Part shown: positions 1 to 8,929 of the stretch, piece by piece | How the letters are laid out: each line of letters starts with the position of its first letter | Position numbering within the stretch: position 1 is the first letter of the stretch | DNA from: Conus ventricosus | Lineage: Eukaryota; Mollusca; Gastropoda; Neogastropoda; Conidae | NCBI GenBank assembly: GCA_018398815.1 | Contig: CM031628.1 | Location: forward strand, 14,183,062-14,203,061 | Direction of reading: 5' to 3' | DNA length: 20,000 nt | The notes under the pieces: model-generated | What the model saw: the letters and a program-made list of their open reading frames with translations, nothing else | Told to the model about the DNA's origin: nothing | Databases searched by the model: none | Position numbers and translations under genes: made by a program

Positions 1-114
1 CGCAATTTCCTCAACTTTGCTCAGACCTTCCATCCATCCATCAAATTGACCTACACCATTTCACAGTCAGTTAACTTCCTGGACATCACTATCCAGGTAT
101 CCTCAGGTATTTGA
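1..114 (+). mobile_element. Penelope-like element reverse transcriptase, C-terminal palm fragment (decayed)
   Basis: Frame 1 is open from the window edge to a TGA at 112-114 (37 residues). It contains HPSIKLTYTIS followed by VNFLDITI. The order 'LN-x-HPSIKFT-x-IS...INFLDxxI' is the block just after the catalytic YVDD in Penelope-like reverse transcriptases, where the HPSIKFT strand leads to the FLD motif. The 5' part of the element lies outside the window. After the FLD block the frame runs only seven more residues to a stop, whereas a live element would continue through the thumb, connector and GIY-YIG endonuclease, so this is a truncated relic. It differs from the PLE copies at 9853-11079, which have the FLDTLIS type of motif, so it is probably a different PLE lineage. 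The family call is by motif recognition only. Confidence 0.7.
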
Positions 115-572
115 GGTATTCAAATGGATCGGGTTTTAGTTGTAATAATCTATGCATGGATAAAACAAAAGAAAAATTCAAGCTGTATAAGACATATACT
201 TGAAGGTGCAAATCCTCGTATGTGGTTATGAAGCGAAACAAAAATGTGATTTAAAAAATGTATTTCGCAATACTCGTAGGTTAGCAATACATCTAGACAC
301 ACTTCTGCCACAGTAAACGTGCTTTCCATTTTGTTTAAAACAGTAACAACAACAACAACAAATAGATAAATGAAACCAGTGCAAAGACGACATCTATAAG
401 CACAGGCAGCTGAAATTTCACAGTCACTTAAACATTTCATATATCCAGATGATTGTAGACACACGCACGCAACAGACGAAATAAAACCAAACGATTACAA
501 TCATTCCTGATGAATCAACCCATGGACAACAGAGCAACAAGAATTTTACCACGGCTCCAACCCAGCCCCGCC
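115..572. other. Unassigned AT-rich stretch
   Basis: I see no recognisable gene, RNA or transposon motif here. There is a short (AAC)n run near 345-360 on the plus strand. The open minus-strand frames through this stretch have no domain-like composition. Confidence 0.5.
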
Positions 573-890
573 CCTTTACACCCTCCTCACACGCCGGCAC
601 TTGTCTGCTTCGTCCAGTCATCAACACCTTTACACCCTCCTCACACGCCGGCACTTGTCTGCTTCGTCCAGTCATCAACACCTTTACACCCTCCCCACAC
701 GCCGGCATTGTCTGCTTCGTCCAGTCATCAACACCTTTGCACCCTCCCCACACGCCGGCATTGTCTGCTTCGTCCAGTCATCAACACCTTGCACCTCCCC
801 ACACGCCGGCATTGTCTGCCTCGTCCAGTCATCAACACCTTTACACCCTCCCCACACGCCGGCATTGTCTGCTTCGTCCAGTCATCAACA
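573..890. repeat. Minisatellite, about 54-bp unit, six copies
   Basis: The unit begins CCTTTACACCCTCC and ends GTCCAGTCATCAACA. Copy starts are at about 573, 627, 681, 734, 787 and 838, giving spacings of 54, 54, 53, 53 and 51. The first copies have ACGCCGGCACTTGTC and the later ones ACGCCGGCATTGTC, so the one-base loss spread with the copies, as expected from unequal exchange or slippage. Because 54 is a multiple of three, the first copies read as an 18-residue peptide repeat (with HPPHTPAL) in the plus frame starting near 510. The 53- and 51-bp copies break that phase, so I do not treat it as a protein. Confidence 0.9.
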
Positions 891-1078
891 ATTGGCCTGA
901 TGTATCTGAATTGGCTTCTTTGTCGATGGGGCCCTGAGCACACAACGTACAACCAAGAGAGGTATTTTCGACTTGTGTCGTGTGAATTACATGTATCACA
1001 CTTGATTTTTATTGTTGCTAAAACGGAACTGAACGGAAGTAAAACCCAGAAAAGCTGAAATTTGGAGTCAAAACGATT

Positions 1079-1201
1079 TCCAACCCATTCCCACAACATT
1101 TTAAAACCAGTTCTGCAACATTTCACTCATTCTCACAACATTTCCAACCCATTCCCACAACATTTCCAACCCATTCCCACATTTCCAACCCATTACCACA
1201 A
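1079..1201. repeat. Short tandem repeat, 19-22 bp unit, about five to six degenerate copies
   Basis: The unit is approximately CATTTCCAACCCATTCCCACAA. The clearest copies begin near 1139, 1161 and 1180. Upstream copies near 1079-1138 are diverged (CATTTTAAAACCAGTTCTG and CATTTCACTCATTCTCAC). Confidence 0.75.
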
Positions 1202-1261
1202 CGAGCACGTCCTGGTCTGCAACTGACGATGAGTATAATATGACAGAGATGTGTGATTTGA

Positions 1262-1390
1262 ATTTTTTTTTAATGAAAGAGAAAAAGGAGGAGGAAGAGA
1301 AGGACAGATAGAAGAAGGAGGAGGAAGAGAAGTAAAGAAGAAAGAAAGAATGAGGAAGCAGAAAAGAAAGACGATCATCTTTATTTTCAA
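1262..1390. repeat. Purine-rich (GA/GGA) tract
   Basis: The plus strand is almost all A and G, with repeated GAGGAAGAGAAG. It is a low-complexity polypurine tract. The minus-strand open frame through it is Leu/Ser/Phe/Pro-rich and is a by-product of the composition. Confidence 0.7.
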
Positions 1391-1569
1391 GGGTAACATA
1401 AGCAAATGTATGCTTTTTTTACATCCGGCCCTTGGCCCGCCCAGGGACTAAGAGTGACTAGCAACGAACTAAGCATGACTACTACTAAACCATACAAACA
1501 GAATTATCTTTAAAAACACATGAAAACATGGATGAGCATTTTCCTCCTTCAACATTGACGTCGACATGA

Positions 1570-1696
<127 letters not shown>

Positions 1697-1754
1697 CACT
1701 GTATATTTTCACAGAGGTTTTTATTGTTATTTTCGCCTTCCTCGTGACTGAGGG

Positions 1755-1801
<47 letters not shown>

Positions 1802-1802
1802 G
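1755..1802. repeat. (TGTC)n tetranucleotide microsatellite
   Basis: An uninterrupted TGTC/CTGT repeat of about 12 copies. The reverse-strand translation (TDRQ repeated) is not a protein. The same tetranucleotide recurs inside the CT blocks at 15501-15535 and near 15847-15890. Confidence 0.95.
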
Positions 1803-1853
1803 AGCACTACAGTATGCTATCCTCTCTGACAGTGTTGCCCTGTGGTGTTCCAG

Positions 1854-1959
1854 ACGTGCTGCTGAAACAGAGAGGCCTGTGGGTGTGGAGGATGCCACAG
1901 AAAACATTCCACTGACGGAAAGGATCCCTGAAGGTTTGCCAAAGGTCTACTGCGACATG
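1854..1959 (+). other. Possible small internal exon, unassigned
   Basis: Between the (TGTC)n and (CA)n blocks is a 106-bp stretch of ordinary complexity. It follows an acceptor-like sequence (TGGTGTTCCAG at 1843-1853) and ends before a donor-like GTGCGT (1960-1965). The frame from 1855 is open for 35 codons and has a protein-like composition, including GVEDATENIPLTERIPEG and LPKVYCDM. The frame stays open a further nine codons to a TGA if no splice is used, and upstream to a TGA near 1801. An alternative acceptor is CTCTCTGACAG, ending at 1832. I do not recognise the family. The evidence is composition and splice-like ends only, and chance is a real alternative. Confidence 0.25.
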
Positions 1960-2026
1960 GTGCGTGTAGAAATATATTGTTTGCCGTGAATTGGGAGAAC
2001 AATATCACTGATACTGGAACTATTAG

Positions 2027-2153
<127 letters not shown>

Positions 2154-2184
2154 TCGCACGAACGCACGAACGCACGCAGGCATA

Positions 2185-2213
2185 CAGAGAGAGAGAGAGA
2201 GAGAGAGAGTGAG

Positions 2214-2278
<65 letters not shown>
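2185..2278. repeat. (GA)n microsatellite
   Basis: A GA repeat with a few GGA/GTGAGG interruptions. It directly follows the (CA)n block, so the two form a compound microsatellite. Confidence 0.95.
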
Positions 2279-2281
<3 letters not shown>

Positions 2282-2312
2282 GTTCACTTTGAAAAATAGT
2301 TTGAAAGGAGGA

Positions 2313-2397
2313 CATATCGAGGGTTGACTGCCAGAACCCAGTATCTCACATGTATGTATGTATGAGATACTGGCTTCTGGCAGTCAACCTCGATATG
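2313..2397. repeat. Near-perfect inverted repeat (snapback hairpin), 36/35-bp arms
   Basis: The left arm, 2313-2348, starts CATATCGAGGGTTGACTGCC and ends CAGTATCTCA. The right arm, 2363-2397, starts TGAGATACTGG and ends CAACCTCGATATG. Reverse-complementing the right arm gives the left arm except for one extra G (GAGGG versus GAGG) and one mismatch (AACCCA versus AAGCCA). The loop is 14 nt made of TGTA repeats. The structure could be a hairpin MITE, a collapsed inverted duplication, or a transcribed hairpin. It sits between a microsatellite and a tRNA-like box A. Confidence 0.9.
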
Positions 2398-2425
2398 GGG
2401 TAGTCGTTAGAGTGTGTTGGAGGGA
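2395..2425 (+). repeat. Possible tRNA-derived SINE head (box A only)
   Basis: GGGGTAGTCGTTAGAGTGTG resembles the D-arm and box A of tRNA-derived SINEs (GTAGTNGTTAGAGNG). No box B (GGTTCGANTCC) is found in the next 100 bp, so this would be a fragment. It directly abuts the right arm of the hairpin at 2363-2397. Confidence 0.3.
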
Positions 2426-2689
2426 CAGACAGAAGTGGGGAGTGAATGATTGGGTATCATAGACTACTGAATGTTGTCATTACACACTGTTCTGCAAACA
2501 CGCACACACTGTCTTTCCTACATTGATATTCAAAGTGAATAATGTGGTACACATACTGTCAATCATATAGTGGTATTCATTGTAAACAGTGTACACATAC
2601 TATCGTTTATATAGTGGTACTCACAATGAATAATGTGGCATACACACCCTGCTTTCCATATAGTGGCGTTCACAGCGGATACTGTGGTA

Positions 2690-3535
2690 CACACACTGTC
2701 CTTTATAGAGTGGTGTGTACAGTGAATATGTGGCACACACACTGTCTTTATAGAGTGGTGTGTACAATGAATAATGTGGCACACACACTGTCCTTTATAG
2801 AGTGGTGTGTACAGTGAATAATGTGGCACCACACTGTCTCCTTTATAGAGTGGTGTGTACAGTGAATAATGTGGCACACACACATGTCCTTTATAGAGTG
2901 GTGTGTACAGTGAATAATGTGGCACACACGCGCTGTCCCTTTATAGAGTGGTGTGTACAGTGAATAATGTGGCACACACGCGCTGTCCTTTATAGAGTGG
3001 TGTGTACAGTGAATAATGTGGCACACACACTGTCCTTTATAGAGTGGTGTGTACAGTGAATAATGTGGCACACACACTGTCCTTTATAGAGTGGTGTGTA
3101 CAGTGAATAATGTGGCCACACGCGCTGTCCTTTATAGAGTGGTGTGTACAGTGAATATTGTGGCACACACACTGTCCTTTATAGAGTGGTGTGTACAGTG
3201 AATAATGTGGCACACACGCGCTGTCCTTTATAGAGTGGTATGTACAGTGAATATTGTGGCACACACACTGTCCTTTATAGAGTGGTGTGTACAGTGAATA
3301 ATGTGGCACACACACTGTCCTTTATAGAGTGGTGTGTACAGTGAATAATGTGGCACACACGCGCTGTCCTTATAGAGTGGTGTGTACAGTGAATAATGTG
3401 GCACACACACTGTCCTTTATAGAGTGGTGTGTACAGTGAATAATGTGGTAACACACACTGCCTTTATAGAGTGGTGCGTACAGTGAATAATGTGGTACAC
3501 ACACTGTCCTTTATAGAGTGGTGCTACAGTGAATA
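2690..3535. repeat. Homogenised core A of the 47-bp array, about 18 copies
   Basis: The units share TTTATAGAGTGGTGTGTACA and differ mainly at the CA junction (ACACACACTGTCC versus ACACACGCGCTGTCC) and at AATAATGTGG versus AATATTGTGG. From about 3100 to 3290 a GCGC unit alternates with an AATATTG unit, which suggests a dimeric higher-order repeat of about 95 bp copied twice. Confidence 0.85.
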
Positions 3536-4924
3536 ATGCGGAACACTGTCCTTCATATAGTGGTGCTCACAGTGAATAATGTGGTCTTCAGACATTGTCC
3601 TTCATATAGTGGTGCTCACAATTAATAATGTGGTACTCCCACTGTCCTTTATATAGTTGTAATTGTACCGTGAACAGTGTAGGACACACAGTGTCCTTTA
3701 CATGATGTGGTACACGCTTTATTCTTCATATAGAACTATCTCTCATACAGTCGTGTTCACAGTGAATATTGTGGTATACAGTCCTTCATACAGTGATGTT
3801 CACAATGAATGATTTTATGCACACACTGTCCTACATCAAGTAATATTCACATCGGATACTGGGTACACATCACTCGTATAGTGGTATTTCCGTTAAAAAG
3901 AAAAGTACACATATCATTTTCACATTGAGTAATCTCGCATAGAAACTGTCTGTTCTATAATGGTATCGAAGTAAATGACGTGGTATCCACACTGCTCCTC
4001 ATACAGATGTCTTCACAGTGAATGGCGTGGTATACAGTCTTTCATTTAGTGGTGTTTACAATGACTGAAGTGGTACACACTGTTCTTTTTGTGTGATGTT
4101 TATGAAATAATGTGGTACAGTCATTGTCCTTTATATTGTGATGCTCACACTGAATACACACACTGTCCTTCATGTAGTCGTATTCACAATGAGTAAATGT
4201 GGTAGACCACTCTCATTCTTACAGTGGTGTTAACGTTGATAATGTAGTACACACGCTGCCATTCACTCTGGTCAATAGTGTGATGAATTACTGTCCTGCC
4301 TTTTGTTGTGTTCACTGTGAATGTTGTGGTAAACACACCTGTCTCCCACATAGTGGTGTTCACAGTTAATAATGAGGTACACACTCTAGTCCTTCCTTTA
4401 GCGGTGTACACATTGAACAATGAGGTACACACTCTGTCCTTCCTTTAGAGGTGTTCACAGTGAATAACGAGGTACACACAATGTCCTAAATAATGTAGTA
4501 CGTACCCCGCCGTTCATCTGGTGATGTTCACAGTGAATACAGCATCCATATACTTGGTTTACGGTGAATGGTGTGGTACACACTAACCGCGATAATCTCG
4601 TACATAAAGTATCCCTTCTATGGTGATATTCACAGTGAATATTGTGGTACACACTTGTCTTCACTGTCTCATAGATGACTGATTGATACAAACACTGTCG
4701 CATATAGTGGTGTTCACAATGAATATGTGGTACACAGACTGTGCTCAAAATAGATAATGTGGCGCCCACACTTTTCTTCATGTAGTTGGTGTTTACGTTT
4801 AGGAGGTACATATACTGTCCTTTATGTAATGGTGAATAATTTGGTACAAAACAATGTCTTCCGTATAATGTTTTCACAGTGAATAATGAAATGTCTTCAC
4901 ATAGTTGTTTTCACAGTGAATAAC

Positions 4925-5345
4925 GGGGTACACACACTGTCCTTCATATAGTAGTGTCACAGTGAATAATGTAGTGCACACACAGTCCTTCATATAGTAG
5001 TGTTCACAGTGAATAATGTGGTGCACACACAGTCCTTCATATAGTGGTGTTCACAGTGAATAATGTGGTACACACACTATCCTTCAATAGTGGTGTTCAC
5101 AGTGAATAATGTGGTACACACGATGTCCTTCAGTTGGTGGTGTTCACAGTGAATAATGTGGTACACACACAAGTCCTTCATATAGTGGTGTTCACAGTGA
5201 ATAATGTGGTACACACACAGTCCTTCATATAGTGGTGTTCACAGTGAACAATGTGGGGCACACACAGTTATTCATATAGTGGTGTTCACAGTGAATAACG
5301 TGGTGCACACACAGTCCTTCATATAGTGGTGTTCACAGTGAATCA
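4925..5345. repeat. Homogenised core B of the 47-bp array, about nine copies
   Basis: This is a second, distinct subfamily with AGTCCTTCATATAGTGGTGT followed by TCACAGTGAATAATGTGG and a TACACACAC end, also with a 47-bp period. Compared with core A it has CATATAG instead of TATAGAG and GTTCACAG instead of GTGTACAG. The two cores are separated by about 1.4 kb of decayed units. Confidence 0.85.
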
Positions 5346-5505
5346 TGTGCTAAACACAATGTCCTTCATCTAATTATTTTCAGAGTGTGAATGATATAAC
5401 ACGCTCTGTCCTAAATATAGTGGTGTTCACTCTGATGAATGTGGTACACAAATTGTTCTTCAGTTAGTGATTTTCACACTTGATAATGTGGTACACACAC
5501 TGTGG

Positions 5506-6381
5506 TGTCTCAATGGTTGGTGTGATGCACCTGGTGAGTTCACGGAGTGTCTGTGTGCTTGTCACCTCCCCCTTTCACCGCTGTTTGCAGCTTTACGAAA
5601 AGGGGAGCAGAATGCGTCGGTCTTTCCCTGTCAGTATATAGCCTCTCCACCAGCAAGCCCTATGTTGTGTCTTCTCGTGGCCACACACGTCAACTGGGAA
5701 CTTACGGAGTCAGGCTAAACTACAAGAGACTCGGAGGAAGTCTGCAGTCGTGTGACATGCAGGCCCACCTGCTTGTGGATACGTCTGGTGCCCACGAACC
5801 AGACCCAGCTATGGATCAAATAACTTGACTGCTTGTGGATGTCTTGGGAGAGGCAAACGCTTAGAGAGTAAACCTTGAAAGAAAACCAGAATTGAGCCCG
5901 TAAGGCGGTTTGATCGACACACCATGACACCTTGCGACAACCCCTTTCTGCTGCGCCGGCACCATGCCGTATGGCTTGTTTCCTTTCTGTTGGATCCTAT
6001 CAGCAAAGCCGAGAGGGGGATTCTAGTGAATGGGCACCCCAGGATCTCCACACACTCGCCCAGGCGCACATGGAGAGTTCTCGCTAGTGCCGCTCTCCAA
6101 GCGGCAGAAAGAACACGGGAGACAACAGTTAACGAATTATAAGCCCAGAGCGTATTGGCGTTAGCTCGGGCGCTACGGGTTGTCTCCGACGGCGGAAGGG
6201 ACCATCGCGTTCCACTGATCAAACTACCACCCACCTGAAGCAGGGCAATCCCCAGCCAGTAGGTGCTGACCACGCCACGGTCTGCCTGCTTCAATGGGTG
6301 CTTGCAGCTCAGGAGAAAGACTAAAGAGCTGACTATAAAACCCTGCACCTGGCAATAAAAGAGAGAAAAAAAAAATCAAAG
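5506..6381 (+). mobile_element. GC-richer segment upstream of the RTE-type LINE; putative 5' region
   Basis: Composition changes sharply where the satellite ends near 5505. This segment is richer in G, C and CpG and leads straight into the endonuclease frame at 6382, so the simplest reading is the LINE 5' untranslated region or an upstream fused element. There is a TATAAAA at 6334-6340 and an A10 run at 6366-6375. A good acceptor-like sequence (TTTCACCGCTGTTTGCAG, ending 5590) precedes an open plus frame that runs to a stop near 5828 and contains DMQAHLLVDTSGAHEPDPAM. I do not recognise that peptide. The long minus-strand frame at 5809-6348 has no family resemblance and probably reflects composition. 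Whether the whole segment belongs to the LINE is inference. Confidence 0.4.
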
Positions 6382-7045
6382 TACCACGCTTTGTGGCTGG
6401 CAACCTAGAACGTGAGAACGACGTGTCCTGGCCTTTCTGACGACCTCCAGCAAACTGACGATGGCGGGAAAACAGCCATCATCGACCGCGGGCTGAAGCG
6501 GTTCAACATTGACATTGCCGCGCTGCAAGGGACGAGACTCTCCTCCGACGGCAGCTTTGGGAACGACTGGAGCCAGAGAAACACCGACTGTATGGCGTCG
6601 GATTTGCAGTGCGAAATTCTCTGCTATTTCTCAGTTGAATCACCTTACAAAGAGACAGTACGAATCCTCTCTCTCCGACTCACAACCTCTTTTGGACCAA
6701 CAAACATCCTTAGCGTCTACGCCCCCACACGCTGCCGTACAGCCGAGGCTATGGAGAAGTTCTATGAAGTGCTGGGAGCCAATATCAAAGAGGTACCTGC
6801 AAAGGACCACCTGTTCTTGCTCGGGGACTTCAATGTTCGGATTGGTGCAGACCACAGCCCCTGGCCCCGCCGCATCGGCGACTTCGACATCGGCAAGCTC
6901 AAAGATAACGGACAGTGGCTACTTGAGCTTTGCTCATTCCACGACCTCCGTATCACGAACACCTTCTTCACCACCAATCCAGACCACCGGGTGTCCTGGA
7001 GGCACCCCTGATCCCGACACTGGCATCAGCTGGACTTCGTAAGGA
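6382..7045 (+). mobile_element. RTE-type LINE, apurinic-like endonuclease domain, inactivated ('craniofacial development protein 2-like')
   Basis: The reading (frame of 6382) begins with LAT*NVRTTCPGLSDDLQQ, where TAG at 6406-6408 replaces the usual Trp of the TWNVRT block. It continues with DIAALQGTR, NILSVYAPT and LFLLGDFN (GDFN at 6823-6834), then RVSWRHP, a TGA at 7009-7011, and HWHQLDFV in the same frame. These are the ordered motifs of the EEP/APE endonuclease of RTE-like LINEs, often annotated as craniofacial development protein 2-like. ALQGTR normally reads ALQETR, so the metal-binding Glu is Gly (6529-6531). Around 6582-6626 the family sequence HRLYGVGFAVRNSLL lies in another frame, showing an upstream deletion of about a dozen residues and a compensating shift. 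The reverse transcriptase is missing; similarity ends near 7045. Confidence 0.9.
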
Positions 7046-7105
7046 AGGGAAAGTAGAGCAACTAGAAAAACAGAAAGGAAGTTTCATGAGCAGGAATAGA
7101 GATAA

Positions 7106-7216
7106 TTTAACTGTCTCTTTAATGCATTTAAAATTTGATGCTGTCGTCCATATTAGTTTCATGTCACACCAGGTGGATGAACATTAAATTAAATGAAACA
7201 CACACAGATAGTGTGT
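7106..7216 (+). repeat. Left arm of a long inverted repeat
   Basis: Matches the reverse complement of 8025-8137 at roughly 85-90% by eye. Shared blocks include TTTGATGCTGTCGTCCATAT, TGGATGAACATT and ACACAGATAGTGTGT. The arm continues directly into (TGCG)n and (GT)n, as does its partner. Confidence 0.9.
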
Positions 7217-7260
7217 ATGCATGCGTGCGTGCGTGCGTGCGTGCGTGCGTGTGTGTGGTG

Positions 7261-7298
<38 letters not shown>
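7217..7298. repeat. (TGCG)n then (GT)n microsatellite inside the left inverted arm
   Basis: TGCG repeats at 7217-7250 are followed by GT repeats to 7298 with one GGTGTTG interruption near 7257. Confidence 0.95.
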
Positions 7299-7301
<3 letters not shown>

Positions 7302-7309
7302 CGCGATAA

Positions 7310-7473
7310 TTATAAATTGCTATTCCTGTAGTAAACGCTAGCGGAGTTTTGTCATCTACAGTGTTAGTTACTTTCAGACCTGTATGTTCTTTCTGTTTTC
7401 CCCACTCGATTGTCCATTGAACACAGGGCAAAGGATCTGTCCAAAATCCGCGTGCTAAACCATCATTCCAAAA
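7310..7473 (-). pseudogene. Unassigned coding-like open stretch (minus strand)
   Basis: The minus frame is open from 7473, just after a TGA at 7474-7476, down to the microsatellite. Its composition looks protein-like: FWNDGLARGFWTDPLPCVQ, then TIEWGKQKEHTGLKVTNTVD and TPLAFTTGIAIYNYRA, about 55 residues before it becomes THTH repeat. I do not recognise a family. It lies between the two arms of the inverted repeat, on the same strand as other unassigned stretches at 7551-7685, 8257-8599 and 8930-9213. It could be a piece of a decayed transposon, part of a host exon, or chance. Confidence 0.25.
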
Positions 7474-7550
7474 TCAGCTACGTCTAAAATGCCTTTTGTC
7501 TTGATATCTTAGTCGGTGTCAGTGGAGGACAGGGACACAGGTCAGTATTA

Positions 7551-7685
7551 ATACCAGGTTTGTCTCCCACTCAGAATAAAGACTTCAACATAGTCACCAA
7601 CGTGAAAAGGTTTCACTGTGGTTTCCGAAGTGCGAGCCACAATAGTAGTATCAGTTTCAACCTCCCTATATTCTAAAGAACGATT
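7551..7685 (-). pseudogene. Unassigned coding-like open stretch or exon (minus strand)
   Basis: The minus frame is open for 45 codons from 7685 to a TAA at 7548-7550. It contains EVETDTTIVARTSETTVKP and FHVGDYVEVFILSGRQTWY. An acceptor-like TTCTTTAG ends at 7673, and the codons for the final Gln-Thr-Trp overlap a donor-like G|GTATTA, so an exon of about 115 bp is possible. 'VGDYVEV' resembles a beta-strand opening of small barrel domains, but that is too little to name a family. It sits inside the inverted repeat next to the right microsatellite and is in a different frame from the stretch at 7310-7473. Confidence 0.25.
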
Positions 7686-7688
7686 TCA

Positions 7689-8024
<336 letters not shown>

Positions 8025-8137
8025 CCACACACTATCTGTGTGTTTTTCATTTAATTCAATGTTCATCCACATGGTGTGACGTGAAACCAATATGGACGAC
8101 AGCATCAAATGTTAAATGCATTTAAGAGACATTTAAA
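8025..8137 (-). repeat. Right arm of the long inverted repeat
   Basis: This is the partner of 7106-7216. On the minus strand it reads from TTTAAATGTCTCTTAAATGC through TTTGATGCTGTCGTCCATAT to ACACAGATAGTGTGT. Outside 8137 and 7106 the flanks no longer match, so the homology has sharp outer ends. Confidence 0.9.
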
Positions 8138-8256
8138 AATATTGAAATGAAAGATATCAACTTGATATAACATTATAATGAACGCTAGCAAACAGCCCTC
8201 CACCACTGATAAACAAATAATGGGGCTTCGAGTTAAAGCTGAAGCTGTGTCACCGA

Positions 8257-8599
8257 TTATATCTGGATTTTCAACAGTTGTCTTGGAGAAAGCAGGCAGA
8301 CGTGATTCCAGGTGCCTGCAATGGAAAGTATGTGATTGTTATAGTTTTCACCACAAGTGTAGTTTTTAGAAAACTTTTGATTTATAGACGTGAAGTTACA
8401 TCTACCAATCAAAAAAGCTGATGATCTTATATCTGGCAAGTTGTTTCCATCATGGGATTTTAAAGTACCGTCATTCATTTGGTGTCCCTCCACTGCAATA
8501 GTAGTTTACAATGTGACCAGAATCTTGTTGTTTCTTCCTGAGGCGTATTCTAGCAGGCATTCTGTACTGAACTGTTTCCCTCCTTAAGAGATAATGAAT
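8257..8599 (-). pseudogene. Unassigned coding-like remnants in two overlapping frames (minus strand)
   Basis: Two minus frames meet here. One is open for 42 codons (8599-8474) and contains ETVQYRMPARIRLRKKQQD and HIVNYYCSGGTPNE before a TGA at 8471-8473. The other is open from about 8493 to 8257 and contains NDGTLKSHDGNNLPDIRSSA, FLIGRCNFTSINQKFSKNY and ILSIAGTWNHVCLL. The overlap near 8476-8493 looks like a frameshift junction. Acceptor-like ACTATTGCAG and TTCCATTGCAG sequences also occur on this strand, at about 8497 and 8316, so split exons are the alternative. No family is recognised. The composition is less biased than random AT-rich sequence would give, but I cannot exclude chance. Confidence 0.25.
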
Positions 8600-8929
8600 T
8601 TAAAACTGTCTGTATGGTCCATTCTTTTTGCTCCATACTTTGCTACTTCATTTACTACTTATTTAAGAAAGACTACGCTATGCAAAGACGTCTAAGAGAA
8701 GGTACTACCACTACCTTTCAAAATGAGAAGTTTATTTGATGAATGTTTTCAATAATGAGACTGTATCTCATTTTAGGATTGATACTTAGATTACAGAATA
8801 TTGATTGTGAGTCAACACAGAGAAGTATTATGGAAAATCAAGCTAAATGATATAGAACCTTCAGAATGGTCGCTGACTCAGCCGTAAATAGTGATTTTTT
8901 TCAGTGTATAGATACCTTTCCACTTTTCA
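8600..8929. other. AT-rich stretch without an assignable feature
   Basis: All frames are broken frequently and I see no tandem repeat or known motif. It separates two coding-like remnants on the minus strand and may be the decayed interior of the same unit. Confidence 0.4.

Larger units (their letters stand above)
2510..5505. repeat. Satellite-like tandem array, 47-bp unit, about 60 copies
   Basis: A consensus unit starts TGTCCTTTATAGAGTGGTGT, continues GTACAGTGAATAATGTGG and ends with a CACACAC run. Spacing between units is typically 47 bp (for example 3031 to 3078), with one- or two-base indels. Copies at both ends and in the middle (about 3535-4920) are strongly diverged and partly truncated. 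GTGTG early in the unit and CACAC at its end can pair, so each unit has a weak dyad. All long open frames here (HYSLYTPLYKG-like peptides on the minus strand) result from a 47-bp period cycling through the three frames and are not proteins. Confidence 0.95.

Noticed and set aside
508..514. CTGATGA box as hammerhead ribozyme core (also at 8418-8424 and, minus strand, 8998-9004)
   Set aside because: No GAAA box preceded by a stem II hairpin follows at the needed distance.
510..1058. 182-residue plus-strand open frame with 18-residue HPPHTPAL repeats
   Set aside because: It is a minisatellite read in phase. The copies shorten to 53 and 51 bp and shift frame, with no initiation context or domain outside the repeat.
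2563..3410. Minus-strand open frames with repeated SLYTPLYKG/IHCTHHSIKD peptides
   Set aside because: They follow from a stop-poor 47-bp satellite unit cycling through three frames; the peptides change at each unit in step with the period.
2510..5505. CRISPR array
   Set aside because: The units are directly adjacent 47-mers without unique spacers, in eukaryotic sequence.
5809..6348. 179-residue minus-strand open frame
   Set aside because: It lies opposite the GC-rich segment leading into a plus-strand LINE, has no recognisable motif and is explained by low stop density in GC-rich DNA.
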